Source: a virus. From it: 46,118 nt of DNA. The first letter of the stretch is position 1. Every line of letters starts with the position of its first letter. Made by a program: the position numbers and the translations under genes. The notes beneath the pieces are model-generated. The model ran no database searches. It saw only the letters and a program-made list of their open reading frames with translations, and had not been told where the DNA came from. Location of the stretch: the IMG/VR virus record IMGVR_UViG_3300035564_000229, positions 1-46,118 of that record; one strand, 5' to 3'. Positions 1-6,596 of this stretch are shown in pieces.

Positions 1-123
1 GAACATCACAATCACAATCCCCGGTGTTCCCGGAGCCAAGGCCAGGCCAAGGGTCCGTATCGTGAAACCGAAAATCGGAACTGCATTCGCAACGATGTAT
101 TCTCCGAAGGAAACGACGAACTA
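1..123. repeat. Terminal direct repeat, left copy
   Basis: Bases 1-123 are identical to 45996-46118. The repeat lies inside one open reading frame (rusA-like), so it looks like the overlap left when a circular or circularly permuted genome is assembled as a linear contig, not a biological terminal repeat. Unit genome length is then 45,995 bp. Confidence 0.95.
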
Positions 124-445
124 CGAAAATCTTGTCAAAACGTCGTTTTGTAAGGCCTATTGCGGAAAACCGACCGAATATCCGGTCAAACTTACCGTGG
201 CAGCGTTTTTCCCGATCCCTGCCAGCGCAACAAAGCGATTCCGCACTGAGTGTCAGGGCGAGGATAAGCCGGTTGTGAAGAAGCCGGATTTCGACAATGT
301 GGCGAAAATTATCTGTGACTCATTGAACCAGATCGCTTTCAGGGACGATTCCCAGGTATACGACGCGCATGTGGTGAAATTCTATTCCGAGATGCCGCGC
401 ACGGTTGTGACCATCGATGACGTCGAAACAGAGTTGCACTTTTAA
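1..445 (+). CDS. rusA: RusA-like Holliday junction resolvase (5' end lies at 45994)
   Basis: RusA-family endodeoxyribonuclease that resolves Holliday junctions and branched replication intermediates. The frame is open to base 2 of the window. Its ATG is at 45994 in the overlapping right end, giving a joined protein of about 148 residues, near the usual 120-150 of the family. The N-terminus has the family PGVPGAKARPR basic motif. The C-terminal half carries KPDFDNVAKIICDSLN followed by FRDDSQV, which supply the conserved catalytic aspartates (KxDxDN and DDSQV). Its ATG overlaps the TGA of the upstream coiled-coil gene (ATGA), so it is translationally coupled to the recombination operon. It is the second last gene before the cassette array. 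The stop is TAA. Confidence 0.93.
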   Translation, partial: NITITIPGVPGAKARPRVRIVKPKIGTAFATMYSPKETTNYENLVKTSFCKAYCGKPTEYPVKLTVAAFFPIPASATKRFRTECQGEDKPVVKKPDFDNVAKIICDSLNQIAFRDDSQVYDAHVVKFYSEMPRTVVTIDDVETELHF

Positions 446-485
446 CCGTTGCCGAATATTAACCCGTCAGGAGTTATTAAAAGCT

Positions 486-872
486 ATGAAAAAATCAGAG
501 ACTAAAAACATTACTCCGAAGGTCACACGCAGGCCTGCAGATCGGGAATGTTTCGTCCCTTTCACGGCAAAGGATAAGCGCCGGGAAGAATTGCTCACTA
601 CCATTTTTGAGTCCGGAAAAAAGGTCGATATCCTCGAATCGGCAATCAAAAAACTCAAGGATTCCGCCAAGGGGCCAAGCGATGAATACGAATCGGCGCT
701 CAATGAACTGAAAAAAGGTAAGCCGGAGAAAGTTCCGTGTTGGGAGGTTTTTAATTGGGAGGACAGAAAAATAATCGTTCGGCGCCAAGACAACGACGAA
801 ATTGTTTCCGAAAATGAAATCACAGAAGAGGCCGTCCCGCTTACCATGGGTGACGAAGTGGTAACAGAGTAA
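486..872 (+). CDS. Hypothetical protein, last backbone gene before the cassettes
   Basis: 128 residues from ATG 486, which has an AGGAG ribosome site 12 bases upstream; the frame is open further upstream to 417 but that would overlap rusA. The protein is highly charged, with a Lys/Glu-rich helix-forming stretch around residues 40-75 and a C-terminus rich in Glu and Val. I recognise no domain. It follows the rusA-like gene by 40 bases and ends in TAA 27 bases before the first cassette boundary at 900. That marks it as the last gene of the constant early operon and the upstream flank of the mobile array. Confidence 0.75.
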   Translation: MKKSETKNITPKVTRRPADRECFVPFTAKDKRREELLTTIFESGKKVDILESAIKKLKDSAKGPSDEYESALNELKKGKPEKVPCWEVFNWEDRKIIVRRQDNDEIVSENEITEEAVPLTMGDEVVTE

Positions 873-957
873 ATGCCCTCCATCCGCGTCATACTGACAG
901 TTGTGCGAAAGCCTGCCGATTCTTGGAATTTGTAGGCCGCCGCAAGAGGAAGACAAA

Positions 958-1179
958 ATGAAAAATCCATGTTGCAGTTGTGAATATCGCGGCGATCTTT
1001 TCAAACTTGGCGATGGTGGTATCCCGCATTGCCATTGCCACCACCCGAGCGTGCCGGAAAAGGACTTCGGATGGGGTTCACTGCGGGAAGGGTTCTGGAC
1101 ATGCAAGAATTTCAAGCGGCGGCTAAAAGCTGTGGAAAATCGGCAGGCCATCGCACAACAGGCGCAGCTTGCAATTTGA
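958..1179 (+). CDS. Cassette 1: small Cys/His-rich protein, probable zinc binding
   Basis: 73 residues from ATG 958, preceded by an AAGAGGAAG ribosome site. The frame is open back to 901, but that would put the start in the cassette core. The N-terminus has PCCSCEY and then PHCHCHH around residues 23-30, a dense Cys/His set typical of small zinc-binding proteins. The last third is basic. The final seven residues or so are encoded by the left arm of the attC-like site, and the TGA stop lies inside the stem-loop. No specific family was recognised. The first cassette is closest to any upstream promoter, so it should be the best expressed by read-through from the recombination operon. Confidence 0.7.
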   Translation: MKNPCCSCEYRGDLFKLGDGGIPHCHCHHPSVPEKDFGWGSLREGFWTCKNFKRRLKAVENRQAIAQQAQLAI

Positions 1180-1214
1180 AGCAAACAGCAAGCGTGCGCC
1201 GAACCGTTAGGTGC
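1151..1214 (+). repeat. attC-like site 1
   Basis: R'' TCGCACAAC (1151-1159) is the exact reverse complement of the cassette's own start GTTGTGCGA (900-908). Arms GGCGCAGCTTGC (1161-1172) and GCAAGC-G-TGCGCC (1188-1200) pair fully except for one extra G at 1194. The next core GTTAGGTGC begins at 1206. Confidence 0.85.
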
Positions 1215-1217
1215 AAT

Positions 1218-1850
1218 ATGGCAAATTCTGAAATTATAGGCGCGGGGCAAGACACGGCGCATCGTGCGCCGAAGAAAATACTGGACGCGTGTTGTGGTGG
1301 CCGTTGGATGTGGTTCGACAAGCGCAACAAGAACACGCTCTATGTTGATTGCCGTGTTGCTGAAAAAGGGCATGATAAATACAGACCGAATCATTGCGTA
1401 TTGCCGGATGTTGTTATGGATTTTAGAGAACTGCATTTCCCAGATGAAACATTTGCGCTTGTCGTTTTTGACCCGCCACACATGGCAACCCTTGGCGACA
1501 CGAGTAAGTTCCGGCGCTATTACGGCAGACTCGACCGTGTTACTTGGCGGGATGATTTGAAGCGTGGCTTTTCTGAATGTTACCGTGTTTTGAAAAAAGA
1601 TGGGGTTCTCATTTTTAAATGGAATGAAACAGAAATAAAATTGAAGGAGCTTTTTGGTCTATTTCCAATAATGCCGCTGTTCGGGCACCCAACAAACTCA
1701 AAGAATACTACGCATTGGGTGTGCTTTATGAAGCTTGAAGAATCGCCCGTCCTGGGCGAGGAAAGCCCAGCGCAGGACACTATGGAAGGTTTACAAACAG
1801 CATATAACAGGCCAAGTATGCCAGCTTTGCAGGTGGCTTTGGAATTGTGA
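1218..1850 (+). CDS. Cassette 2: SAM-dependent methyltransferase (DPPH type)
   Basis: 210 residues from ATG 1218, which sits inside the cassette leader; the frame is open upstream to 1029, but that part runs backwards through attC 1. It is a class I Rossmann methyltransferase with motif I LDACCGG (residues 22-28), an acidic VDCR strand end near 43-46, and motif IV FDPPH (84-88), followed by FKWNE (133-137) and HWVCFMK (166-172). This set matches a phage-associated family of small class I methyltransferases; the substrate (DNA base or other) is not established. The native domain ends near residue 172. The remaining ~38 residues come from a GC-rich palindromic stretch (1743-1779) and from the attC arm, so the tail is probably not functional. 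No strong ribosome site is seen, so leaderless-like or coupled initiation is possible. Confidence 0.82.
   Translation: MANSEIIGAGQDTAHRAPKKILDACCGGRWMWFDKRNKNTLYVDCRVAEKGHDKYRPNHCVLPDVVMDFRELHFPDETFALVVFDPPHMATLGDTSKFRRYYGRLDRVTWRDDLKRGFSECYRVLKKDGVLIFKWNETEIKLKELFGLFPIMPLFGHPTNSKNTTHWVCFMKLEESPVLGEESPAQDTMEGLQTAYNRPSMPALQVALEL
1743..1779 (+). repeat. GC-rich palindromic element, copy A
   Basis: TCGCCCGTCCTGGGCGAGGA (1743-1762) followed by GCGCAGGACA. The inverted repeat CGCCC/GGGCG and an outer GTCCT/AGGAC pair allow a hairpin. The same 20-mer, and the same downstream 10-mer, recur on the - strand at 38004-38038. Confidence 0.7.
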
Positions 1851-1892
1851 TTATAGGCAAAGCCAGCATACATTGGCCGAACCGTTGTGGGA
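1800..1892 (+). repeat. attC-like site 2
   Basis: R'' GCATATAAC (1800-1808) pairs 7/9 with the cassette start GTTAGGTGC. Arms GGCCAAGTATGC (1810-1821) and GCATAC-A-TTGGCC (1866-1878) pair with one extra A at 1872. The next core GTTGTGGGA begins at 1884. The methyltransferase stop is inside the loop. Confidence 0.82.
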
Positions 1893-1924
1893 AATAAACC
1901 GGCGACCATATAGGGAGGCGCGCA

Positions 1925-2110
1925 ATGGAACCAATCACTATCGAAATTAACATGGATAAAAAGTGCCCTCGGTGCGGTAAGAAAGGTACGTGTCAAAATG
2001 GCTTGTGCATGGATTGTGCGGTGTCTAATTATCTCAAGTCGTTGAAGAGATTGCGCGCTAACAAGGGGAGCGCCGGTTTACATCCCACAACAAAGCAAGT
2101 GACGCCATGA
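1925..2110 (+). CDS. Cassette 3: small zinc-ribbon protein
   Basis: 61 residues from ATG 1925 with a good GGAGG ribosome site seven to eleven bases upstream; an internal ATG at residue 10 is a weaker alternative. Residues 14-31 contain CPRCGKKGTC followed by GLCMDC, a four-to-six cysteine zinc-ribbon knuckle, then a basic helix (YLKSLKRLRANKG). The C-terminal ten or so residues (TTKQVTP) are encoded within the attC-like site, and the TGA lies in the arm. Small zinc ribbons of this kind are common in phages as nucleic-acid-binding or transcription-modulating proteins, but no specific function can be assigned. Confidence 0.68.
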   Translation: MEPITIEINMDKKCPRCGKKGTCQNGLCMDCAVSNYLKSLKRLRANKGSAGLHPTTKQVTP

Positions 2111-2143
2111 AACACAGCACCCGTTGCGCATAGCGTTGTACAA
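2083..2143 (+). repeat. attC-like site 3
   Basis: R'' TCCCACAAC (2083-2091) is the exact reverse complement of the cassette start GTTGTGGGA (1884-1892). The internal stem is poorer than in the other sites (GCAAGTG against CACCCGTTGC with an internal bulge). The next core GTTGTACAA begins at 2135. Confidence 0.72.
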
Positions 2144-2191
2144 AATTTGGCGGTCTCTTGAATTGTAGGCCGCCGAGAAAAGGAGCATTCG

Positions 2192-2587
2192 ATGATAAAA
2201 GAGATTATTACTCAGTGGGACGCGAACAAGGGCAAGCTGGAAGAACGGTTTCGGTCGGCTCACCCCGAGAGCTACACCGCGATAGTCAAAGCCATATTTG
2301 AACTCGTTATTTCTGATTATAACATCTCGAACATGACCGTAATCAACAACGGACATTATCAAGGTACGCAGATTTTTCTTATTCCCGAGGAAACGTATCA
2401 GCCGTCCGTTGACGATTACTTGGTAACACATACTTATTATGGGTCATGTTCGGGATGTGATACACTTGAAGGTATTCGTTCTTACGATGACGAAAAGCCG
2501 ACCGAAACACAGGTGAAGGATTATATGATGCTTGCCCTTCATCTTGTCCAGCGGCTTAAAAAACTGTCGGCGGCTGAAGACGATTGA
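2192..2587 (+). CDS. Cassette 4: phage protein of unknown function
   Basis: 131 residues from ATG 2192, preceded by AAAAGGAG. The sequence contains HYQGTQIFLI and YYGSCSGCDTLEGI (roughly residues 55-92), then SYDDEKPTETQVKDYMMLALHLVQRLKKL. I recall this combination from conserved small proteins of unknown function in several unrelated phages; this is from memory and was not checked. The central SCSGCD motif could bind metal. The gene ends in TGA at 2587, ahead of its attC, so unlike most neighbours its product carries no attC-encoded tail. Confidence 0.75.
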   Translation: MIKEIITQWDANKGKLEERFRSAHPESYTAIVKAIFELVISDYNISNMTVINNGHYQGTQIFLIPEETYQPSVDDYLVTHTYYGSCSGCDTLEGIRSYDDEKPTETQVKDYMMLALHLVQRLKKLSAAEDD

Positions 2588-2601
2588 AAGCCCGCCAAAC
2601 T

Positions 2602-2677
2602 TCGTACAACAGGCCAATGGTGGCGCAAAGCCTACATGCTGAGTACAGCACGTCACCATTGCTCGGACGTTGCTTGC
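2602..2677 (+). repeat. attC-like site 4
   Basis: R'' TCGTACAAC (2602-2610) matches 8/9 the reverse complement of the cassette start GTTGTACAA (2135-2143). Arms CAATGGTG (2615-2622) and CACCATTG (2654-2661) pair perfectly. The next core GTTGCTTGC begins at 2669. Confidence 0.82.
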
Positions 2678-2728
2678 AATAAACTGGCCCCTTTAATTTG
2701 AAGGCGCGCCGAGAAAGGCAAAAACGAA

Positions 2729-3481
2729 ATGAAAAAAGAAGATATTCTCAGCCAGTGCATCGTTGAGGGAAACGTGGTTAAGTTGCCGCCACAGCAGCTG
2801 GAACGTAACCTATATCTCGAAGTGGCGAAAGCTTTGCAGCTTATCGGCGGGAAATGGAAGGGCGGCAAGGTGGCTGGATTCGTTTTTCAGAGTGATCCAA
2901 CCGAACTTCTTGCACAAATCGTCACGGGCCAGCGCCGCAACCTCAAAAAAGAATACCAGTTTTTCGCAACGCCCGCCGCGCTCGCCGACAAGTTGGTCGA
3001 GATGGCGGAAATTCAGCCGGGCAACTCCGTGCTCGAACCGAGCGCGGGCCAGGGTGCTATCGTGCAGGCAATTCAACGTCGCCATCCCGGCGGAACCGTG
3101 GATTGTTTTGAACTTATGGATATCAACCGTAGCTTTTTGTTTAAAATACCAGAGGTCAATTTTATCGGACCTGATTTTTTGGAAGCCGAACCGCTGTCGG
3201 AATATGATCGCATTGTCGCAAATCCACCATTCGCGAAAAATCAGGACAGCGATCATATTCGGCACATGTTTGACTGTCTCAGTCCGGGCGGTGTTTTGGT
3301 GTCCATCAGCTCGAAGCATTGGACACTGTCCGGCAACAAAAAAGAAAAAGCGTTTGCAGAATGGCTGGGTTCACTCAGCGCTGAAATTGTAGAAATCGAT
3401 TCGGGTGAGTTTCAGGAAAGCGGCACTATGGTGGGCGGCTACATCCTGAAAATAAAGAAGAATCGGCGCGCTGGAAACTAA
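2729..3481 (+). CDS. Cassette 5: N6-adenine-type DNA methyltransferase (NPPF)
   Basis: 250 residues from ATG 2729, with a GAAAGG leader 10-15 bases upstream. A ~70-residue N-terminal region precedes a class I methyltransferase core: FFATP (78-82), motif I LEPSAGQG (102-109), motif II acidic FELMD (127-131) and motif IV NPPF (165-168). The order motif I before NPPF, and the NPP(F/Y) signature, are those of gamma-type adenine-N6 methylases. There is no obvious separate target-recognition domain, as is usual in short phage-borne enzymes. The likely role is protection of phage DNA or alteration of host methylation. The gene ends in TAA 18 bases before its attC. It could instead methylate RNA; DNA is favoured by motif type and context. 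Confidence 0.85.
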   Translation: MKKEDILSQCIVEGNVVKLPPQQLERNLYLEVAKALQLIGGKWKGGKVAGFVFQSDPTELLAQIVTGQRRNLKKEYQFFATPAALADKLVEMAEIQPGNSVLEPSAGQGAIVQAIQRRHPGGTVDCFELMDINRSFLFKIPEVNFIGPDFLEAEPLSEYDRIVANPPFAKNQDSDHIRHMFDCLSPGGVLVSISSKHWTLSGNKKEKAFAEWLGSLSAEIVEIDSGEFQESGTMVGGYILKIKKNRRAGN

Positions 3482-3498
3482 GGAAGGGCCAGTTTACA

Positions 3499-3640
3499 GC
3501 AAGCAACAGCCGCAGCCCAAAATTACGACTCTTTCCGATACTTGCGGTGTGTACGGTTCCAGTTTATGCAATGGCGTTTGTCGGGGTTGTTCACTTTATA
3601 CGCCGTCGTAACTTCTGGCGTGCGGCAACCCGTTGGGCGA
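3499..3640 (+). repeat. attC-like site 5 (long form)
   Basis: R'' GCAAGCAAC (3499-3507) is the exact reverse complement of the cassette start GTTGCTTGC (2669-2677). Arms GCCGCAGCC (3509-3517) and GGC-G-TGCGGC (3617-3626) pair with one extra G at 3620. The ~100-base loop makes this one of the two longest sites. The next core GTTGGGCGA begins at 3632. Confidence 0.85.
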
Positions 3641-3643
3641 AAT

Positions 3644-4402
3644 ATGGCAAATCTTGAATTTATAGTCGCGCCCGAAAACCAAATCATAAAAGGCAACAGC
3701 CTTGAAATTATGAAGCGGTTGCCGGACAAAAGCGTAAATCTAATTCTAACCGATCCTCCGTATGGTCTTAATTATGGGTATAATTCGTATGTTGATACAA
3801 AAGAAAATCTTTGTGATCTTATTGCAGGATTTATGCCGGAAGCGTTGCGAATATCAAATCTTGTTGCGGTAACATGTGGAATAACGCCAATGCATCTTTA
3901 CCCGCAACCAGATTGGATTATGGCTTGTGTTTGGGATACAACCGGAAGCCATGGCATGTTTGGATTTACTCAATGGTTCCCTATTTTAATGTATGGAAAA
4001 GACATTGCTGGATTTGGTTCGGTAAATGGATTGTTAAAATCAGATGTTATCAAGGTTACAGGTGGCGCGGGAGTCGGTTTTATGCGAGACGCTATTGTCA
4101 AAAACCATCCTTGCCCTAAACCGTTAAACTTGATTAAGTATCTAATTCGTAGGTTGTCTTATGTAAACGATTTGGTTTTTGATCCTTTTTCTGGTAGTGG
4201 CACCACAGCAATTGCTTGTTTAGAAACAGAACGAAGATTTTTTGGAATCGAAATTGACGAGGAATATTACGCACTATCGTTAAGGCGAATTGAAGAGGCA
4301 ACCGCTCAACAAAACTTATTCGGAACGGGCGCGAAGAATAATGCGGTAATTTGCCATACATCGCCCAACAGCGCAAGTATGCAAGTTGCGCTTGACATTT
4401 AG
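3644..4402 (+). CDS. Cassette 6: beta-class N6-adenine DNA methyltransferase
   Basis: 252 residues from ATG 3644, which lies in the cassette leader; upstream codons back to 3542 run through attC 5 and are discarded. Motif IV TDPPYG (residues 36-41) comes before the SAM-binding motif DPFSGSGTT (about 180-188), which is followed by FFGIEIDEEYYALSLRRIEE. That is the order of beta-class (type II M.RsrI/CcrM-like) adenine-N6 enzymes. The final ~34 residues lie outside the enzyme core, and the end of this tail is encoded by the attC site (…NSASMQVALDI); it resembles the tail of cassette 7 (…NSASMLVA). The stop is TAG in the stem-loop. It probably acts as a solitary modification enzyme, since no restriction endonuclease is adjacent. 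Confidence 0.9.
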   Translation: MANLEFIVAPENQIIKGNSLEIMKRLPDKSVNLILTDPPYGLNYGYNSYVDTKENLCDLIAGFMPEALRISNLVAVTCGITPMHLYPQPDWIMACVWDTTGSHGMFGFTQWFPILMYGKDIAGFGSVNGLLKSDVIKVTGGAGVGFMRDAIVKNHPCPKPLNLIKYLIRRLSYVNDLVFDPFSGSGTTAIACLETERRFFGIEIDEEYYALSLRRIEEATAQQNLFGTGAKNNAVICHTSPNSASMQVALDI

Positions 4403-4454
4403 GACTATGTTTTTAATAGGCGCAACCAGCATACATTGCGCGAACGTTGCATGC
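4361..4454 (+). repeat. attC-like site 6
   Basis: R'' TCGCCCAAC (4361-4369) is the exact reverse complement of the cassette start GTTGGGCGA (3632-3640). Arms GCGCAAGTATGC (4371-4382) and GCATAC-A-TTGCGC (4429-4441) pair with one extra A at 4435. The next core GTTGCATGC begins at 4446. Confidence 0.87.
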
Positions 4455-4504
4455 AAATTTGGCAGCTCTGAAATTAGAGCGCGCCGCAGGAAAGGAAAAA
4501 GACA

Positions 4505-5104
4505 GTGCAAGAATTTATTGAGTTTCCAAAGATTTATCGAGTGTCCCGCCAGTGTATCATCACGGAAAAAATTGACGGAACGAACGGCCAGATTTGCATA
4601 GGCGAAGACGGAGAATTTTTAGTCGGTAGTCGTACTCGCTGGCTTAACGGGCAAACGGGCGATAATCACGGATTTTTCTTGTGGGCACTTGAACACAAAG
4701 AAGACCTTCTCAAGCTCGGAGCCGGTCGGCATTTTGGCGAATGGTGGGGAAGCGGTATTCAACGCGGTTACGGTTTAAAAGAAAAGCGGTTTTCCTTGTT
4801 CAACACTTCTCGATGGTTTGACGATGCCATTCGGCCCGCGTGCTGCCATGTTGTGCCAGTGCTTTACGAGGGCATATTTGATACAGCGCGAGTTGAAGAA
4901 TGTGTTTCGAGGTTGCGGGCAGAAGGAAGTGTTGCCGCACCAGGCTTTATGAAAGCCGAAGGTGTGGTCTGTTTTCATACTCAGGGTAATTTTGGTTTGA
5001 AAAAGACGCTGGAAAAAGACGAAGAACACAAAGGCATGCGGCGCGAGAATAATGCGGAAGCTGCCAAATCAACATGCAACAGCGCAAGCATGCTAGTTGC
5101 GTAA
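4505..5104 (+). CDS. Cassette 7: RNA ligase-family nucleotidyltransferase
   Basis: 199 residues from GTG 4505, with AGGAAAGG about 10 bases upstream. It has the covalent nucleotidyltransferase motifs of the Rnl2-like RNA ligase family: motif I EKIDGTNG (residues 21-28, nucleophile Lys22), a GEWWG motif III-like strand (78-82), motif IV EGVV (152-155) and motif V GLKKTLEKD (around 164-172). The family seals RNA or nicked nucleic-acid ends using ATP; here it might repair tRNA cut by host defences, which is inference. The protein is short, lacking a C-terminal accessory domain. Residues from about 190 are encoded by the attC site, and the TAA is inside it. Confidence 0.82.
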   Translation: MQEFIEFPKIYRVSRQCIITEKIDGTNGQICIGEDGEFLVGSRTRWLNGQTGDNHGFFLWALEHKEDLLKLGAGRHFGEWWGSGIQRGYGLKEKRFSLFNTSRWFDDAIRPACCHVVPVLYEGIFDTARVEECVSRLRAEGSVAAPGFMKAEGVVCFHTQGNFGLKKTLEKDEEHKGMRRENNAEAAKSTCNSASMLVA

Positions 5105-5155
5105 GTAAATATGCAGTCATAGCAACCAGCATGCGGTTGCGCACACGTTTGCAAT
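5072..5155 (+). repeat. attC-like site 7
   Basis: R'' ACATGCAAC (5072-5080) matches 8/9 the reverse complement of the cassette start GTTGCATGC (4446-4454). Arms GCGCAAGCATGC (5082-5093) and GCATGC-GG-TTGCGC (5129-5142) pair with two extra G at 5135-5136. The next core GTTTGCAAT begins at 5147. Confidence 0.85.
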
Positions 5156-5184
5156 GGGCTTCTTAAATTTATTGGAGGTGCGGC

Positions 5185-5415
5185 ATGAGTTGCGGTAATT
5201 GTTCTCACAAACTTGTTTGCAAATATAAACCGGTATCGCCTTGTCCGATATACCCGGATGATGCCGCACTGGAAGAATGTGGTACTCAGCCCACAGACAA
5301 CCAACAGCCGCAGCACAAAATATCTACGCGTCCGTGCAAGCAAGGGTATGCCAAGTGCGTGTTTGATATTTGCTTCGAGCTGTGTGATACCTGTACCGTA
5401 AAAAAACCCGCGTAG
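5185..5415 (+). CDS. Cassette 8: small Cys-rich protein
   Basis: 76 residues from ATG 5185 with a strong GGAGG site. CGNCSHKLVC near the N-terminus (Cys 3, 6 and 12) and further cysteines to residue 33 suggest metal binding. From about residue 38 (…TDNQQPQHKIST) the frame runs through the long attC-like site, including CVFDICFELCDTC, so nearly half of the protein is specified by recombination-site DNA. The TAG is 22 bases before the next core. No family was recognised. An ancestral shorter protein extended by cassette rearrangement is possible. Confidence 0.62.
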   Translation: MSCGNCSHKLVCKYKPVSPCPIYPDDAALEECGTQPTDNQQPQHKISTRPCKQGYAKCVFDICFELCDTCTVKKPA

Positions 5416-5446
5416 CTACTTCGTGCGTGCGGCGCACGTTGTTTTC
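5297..5446 (+). repeat. attC-like site 8 (long form)
   Basis: The R'' 9-mer at 5297-5305 ends in CAAC but does not match the cassette's own start (GTTTGCAAT), unlike the other sites. Arms GCCGCAGCAC (5307-5316) and GTGC-G-TGCGGC (5423-5433) pair with one extra G at 5427. The next core GTTGTTTTC begins at 5438. Confidence 0.7.
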
Positions 5447-5498
5447 AATTTGGGGCGAGAGCGTTATTATAGGCCCGCCCACTTAACAAGAAAGTTTT

Positions 5499-5969
5499 AT
5501 GGTTAAAAATTACACTTCTACGGTCGCAGCTTCCCGGTCTGTCCAGCATATCGAGGACAGGTTAGTGTCACATGGTGCTATGAATATACTAAAACTGTAC
5601 GAAAACAAGTCTCTTACGGGGGTTGCGTTTATTCTCGACGCGAACGGCAAGCAGCTTCCTTTCAAACTTCCTGCCCGTGTCAGCAATGTTGAAAAGCAAC
5701 TGCGTTCTGAAATTAAGCGTCCGCGCCCTGGCACACTTCAACACATCAAGGAGCAGGCTGAGCGGACTGCATGGAAACTGCTTGCCGATTGGGTTGACAT
5801 ACAGCTTAGCCTTGTCGAGCTACAACAGGTACAGTTTTTAGAGGTGTTCCTGCCGTATGTTTACGATCATGCTAAGCAGCAGACGTTTTTTGAAAAGCTG
5901 GAGCAGACCGGGTTTAAACAATTATCATTTCAGGGCGGTCAGAATAATATGGAGTCGCCCAAAACATAA
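5499..5969 (+). CDS. Cassette 9: conserved phage protein of unknown function
   Basis: 156 residues from ATG 5499, the first in-frame ATG after the leader; AAGAAAG lies upstream. The N-terminal half has NYTSTVAASRSVQHIEDRL and a predicted beta-rich region ending FKLPARV. The middle has an alpha-helical EQAERTAWKLLADWVDIQLSL (about 90-110), then VFLPYVYD. This arrangement (short N-terminal helix, FxLPA, then AWR/KxLxDWVxxQ) recurs in many unrelated phages and mobile islands as a protein without assigned function; that comparison is from memory. The gene ends in TAA at the first base of attC 9. Confidence 0.78.
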   Translation: MVKNYTSTVAASRSVQHIEDRLVSHGAMNILKLYENKSLTGVAFILDANGKQLPFKLPARVSNVEKQLRSEIKRPRPGTLQHIKEQAERTAWKLLADWVDIQLSLVELQQVQFLEVFLPYVYDHAKQQTFFEKLEQTGFKQLSFQGGQNNMESPKT

Positions 5970-6023
5970 AAACAACAACCGTATGGCAACATTTAAACGT
6001 CGCCATACTATACCGTTAGAGGC
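5968..6023 (+). repeat. attC-like site 9 (short form)
   Basis: R'' AAAAACAAC (5968-5976) matches 8/9 the reverse complement of the cassette start GTTGTTTTC (5438-5446). Arms GTATGGC (5981-5987) and GCCATAC (6002-6008) pair perfectly around a 14-base loop. The next core GTTAGAGGC begins at 6015. Confidence 0.82.
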
Positions 6024-6071
6024 CATACGCCGGAGTCTTATTTGTAATTACGCCGCCAAGAAAGGAAAGTT

Positions 6072-6455
6072 ATGTTAATATATTTAGCTGCACGGTATTC
6101 AAGATTCAGTGAAATGCAGAAGGTTCGGGCCGACCTTGAAGCTTTGGGTCATTCAGTCACGTCCAGGTGGATCAATGGCGGCCATCAGATAAGCGACGAT
6201 GGATTGTCAGTAGAAGGGAAAGCGGCGTTTGCGACAGAGGACTTAAGTGATCTGGTCGCTTCCGATACGGTTATTTCTTTTACTGAAGCGCCGCGCTCTA
6301 CAAGTAGCAGGGGTGGCCGCCATGTCGAATTTGGCATTGCCCTTTCATCTGATAGGCGAGTCATCGTTGTCGGCCCCCGCGAGAACGTTTTTCATTGCCT
6401 TCCGAATGTTGAATGGTATGCAGATTATTCGTCGTTCTTAACTAAGTTCAAATAG
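6072..6455 (+). CDS. Cassette 10: nucleoside 2-deoxyribosyltransferase-like protein
   Basis: 127 residues from ATG 6072, with AAGAAAGGAAAG upstream. It begins IYLAARYSRFSEMQKVRADLEALGHSV, the Rossmann-like nucleotide-binding start of this family. It continues through EDLSDLVASDTVISFTE to a GGRHVEFGIAL motif (about residues 82-92), whose Glu is in the position of the family's catalytic glutamate, then VVGPRENVFHCLP. Enzymes of this family exchange or hydrolyse the base of deoxynucleosides. In phages they are thought to salvage nucleotides or alter nucleotide pools; that role here is inference. The TAG stop is 32 bases before the attC. Confidence 0.8.
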   Translation: MLIYLAARYSRFSEMQKVRADLEALGHSVTSRWINGGHQISDDGLSVEGKAAFATEDLSDLVASDTVISFTEAPRSTSSRGGRHVEFGIALSSDRRVIVVGPRENVFHCLPNVEWYADYSSFLTKFK

Positions 6456-6487
6456 GCGGCGTTGGACACTATGGAATCCGGCGTACA

Positions 6488-6577
6488 GCCTCTAACAGCC
6501 GCAGCACAAAACGCGGCAATCAAGGACGTTTGAGTGTATAAGGCCGCGCATCGTGCTTGCGGCGAACCGTTGTTTGC
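6488..6577 (+). repeat. attC-like site 10
   Basis: R'' GCCTCTAAC (6488-6496) is the exact reverse complement of the cassette start GTTAGAGGC (6015-6023). Arms GCCGCAGCAC (6498-6507) and GTGC-T-TGCGGC (6553-6563) pair with one extra T at 6557. The next core GTTGTTTGC begins at 6569. GGACACTATGGAA at 6464-6476, just upstream, is shared with cassette 2 (1775-1787). Confidence 0.87.
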
Positions 6578-6596
6578 AATTGCGCCGGAGAGCGTT

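Noticed and set aside
467-970. Long - strand frames opposite the early genes
   Set aside because: They are antisense shadows of better supported + strand genes with ribosome sites.
3542-3643. Upstream extension of the cassette 6 methylase
   Set aside because: These codons run through attC 5 of the previous cassette; the start in the leader (3644) fits the unit boundary.
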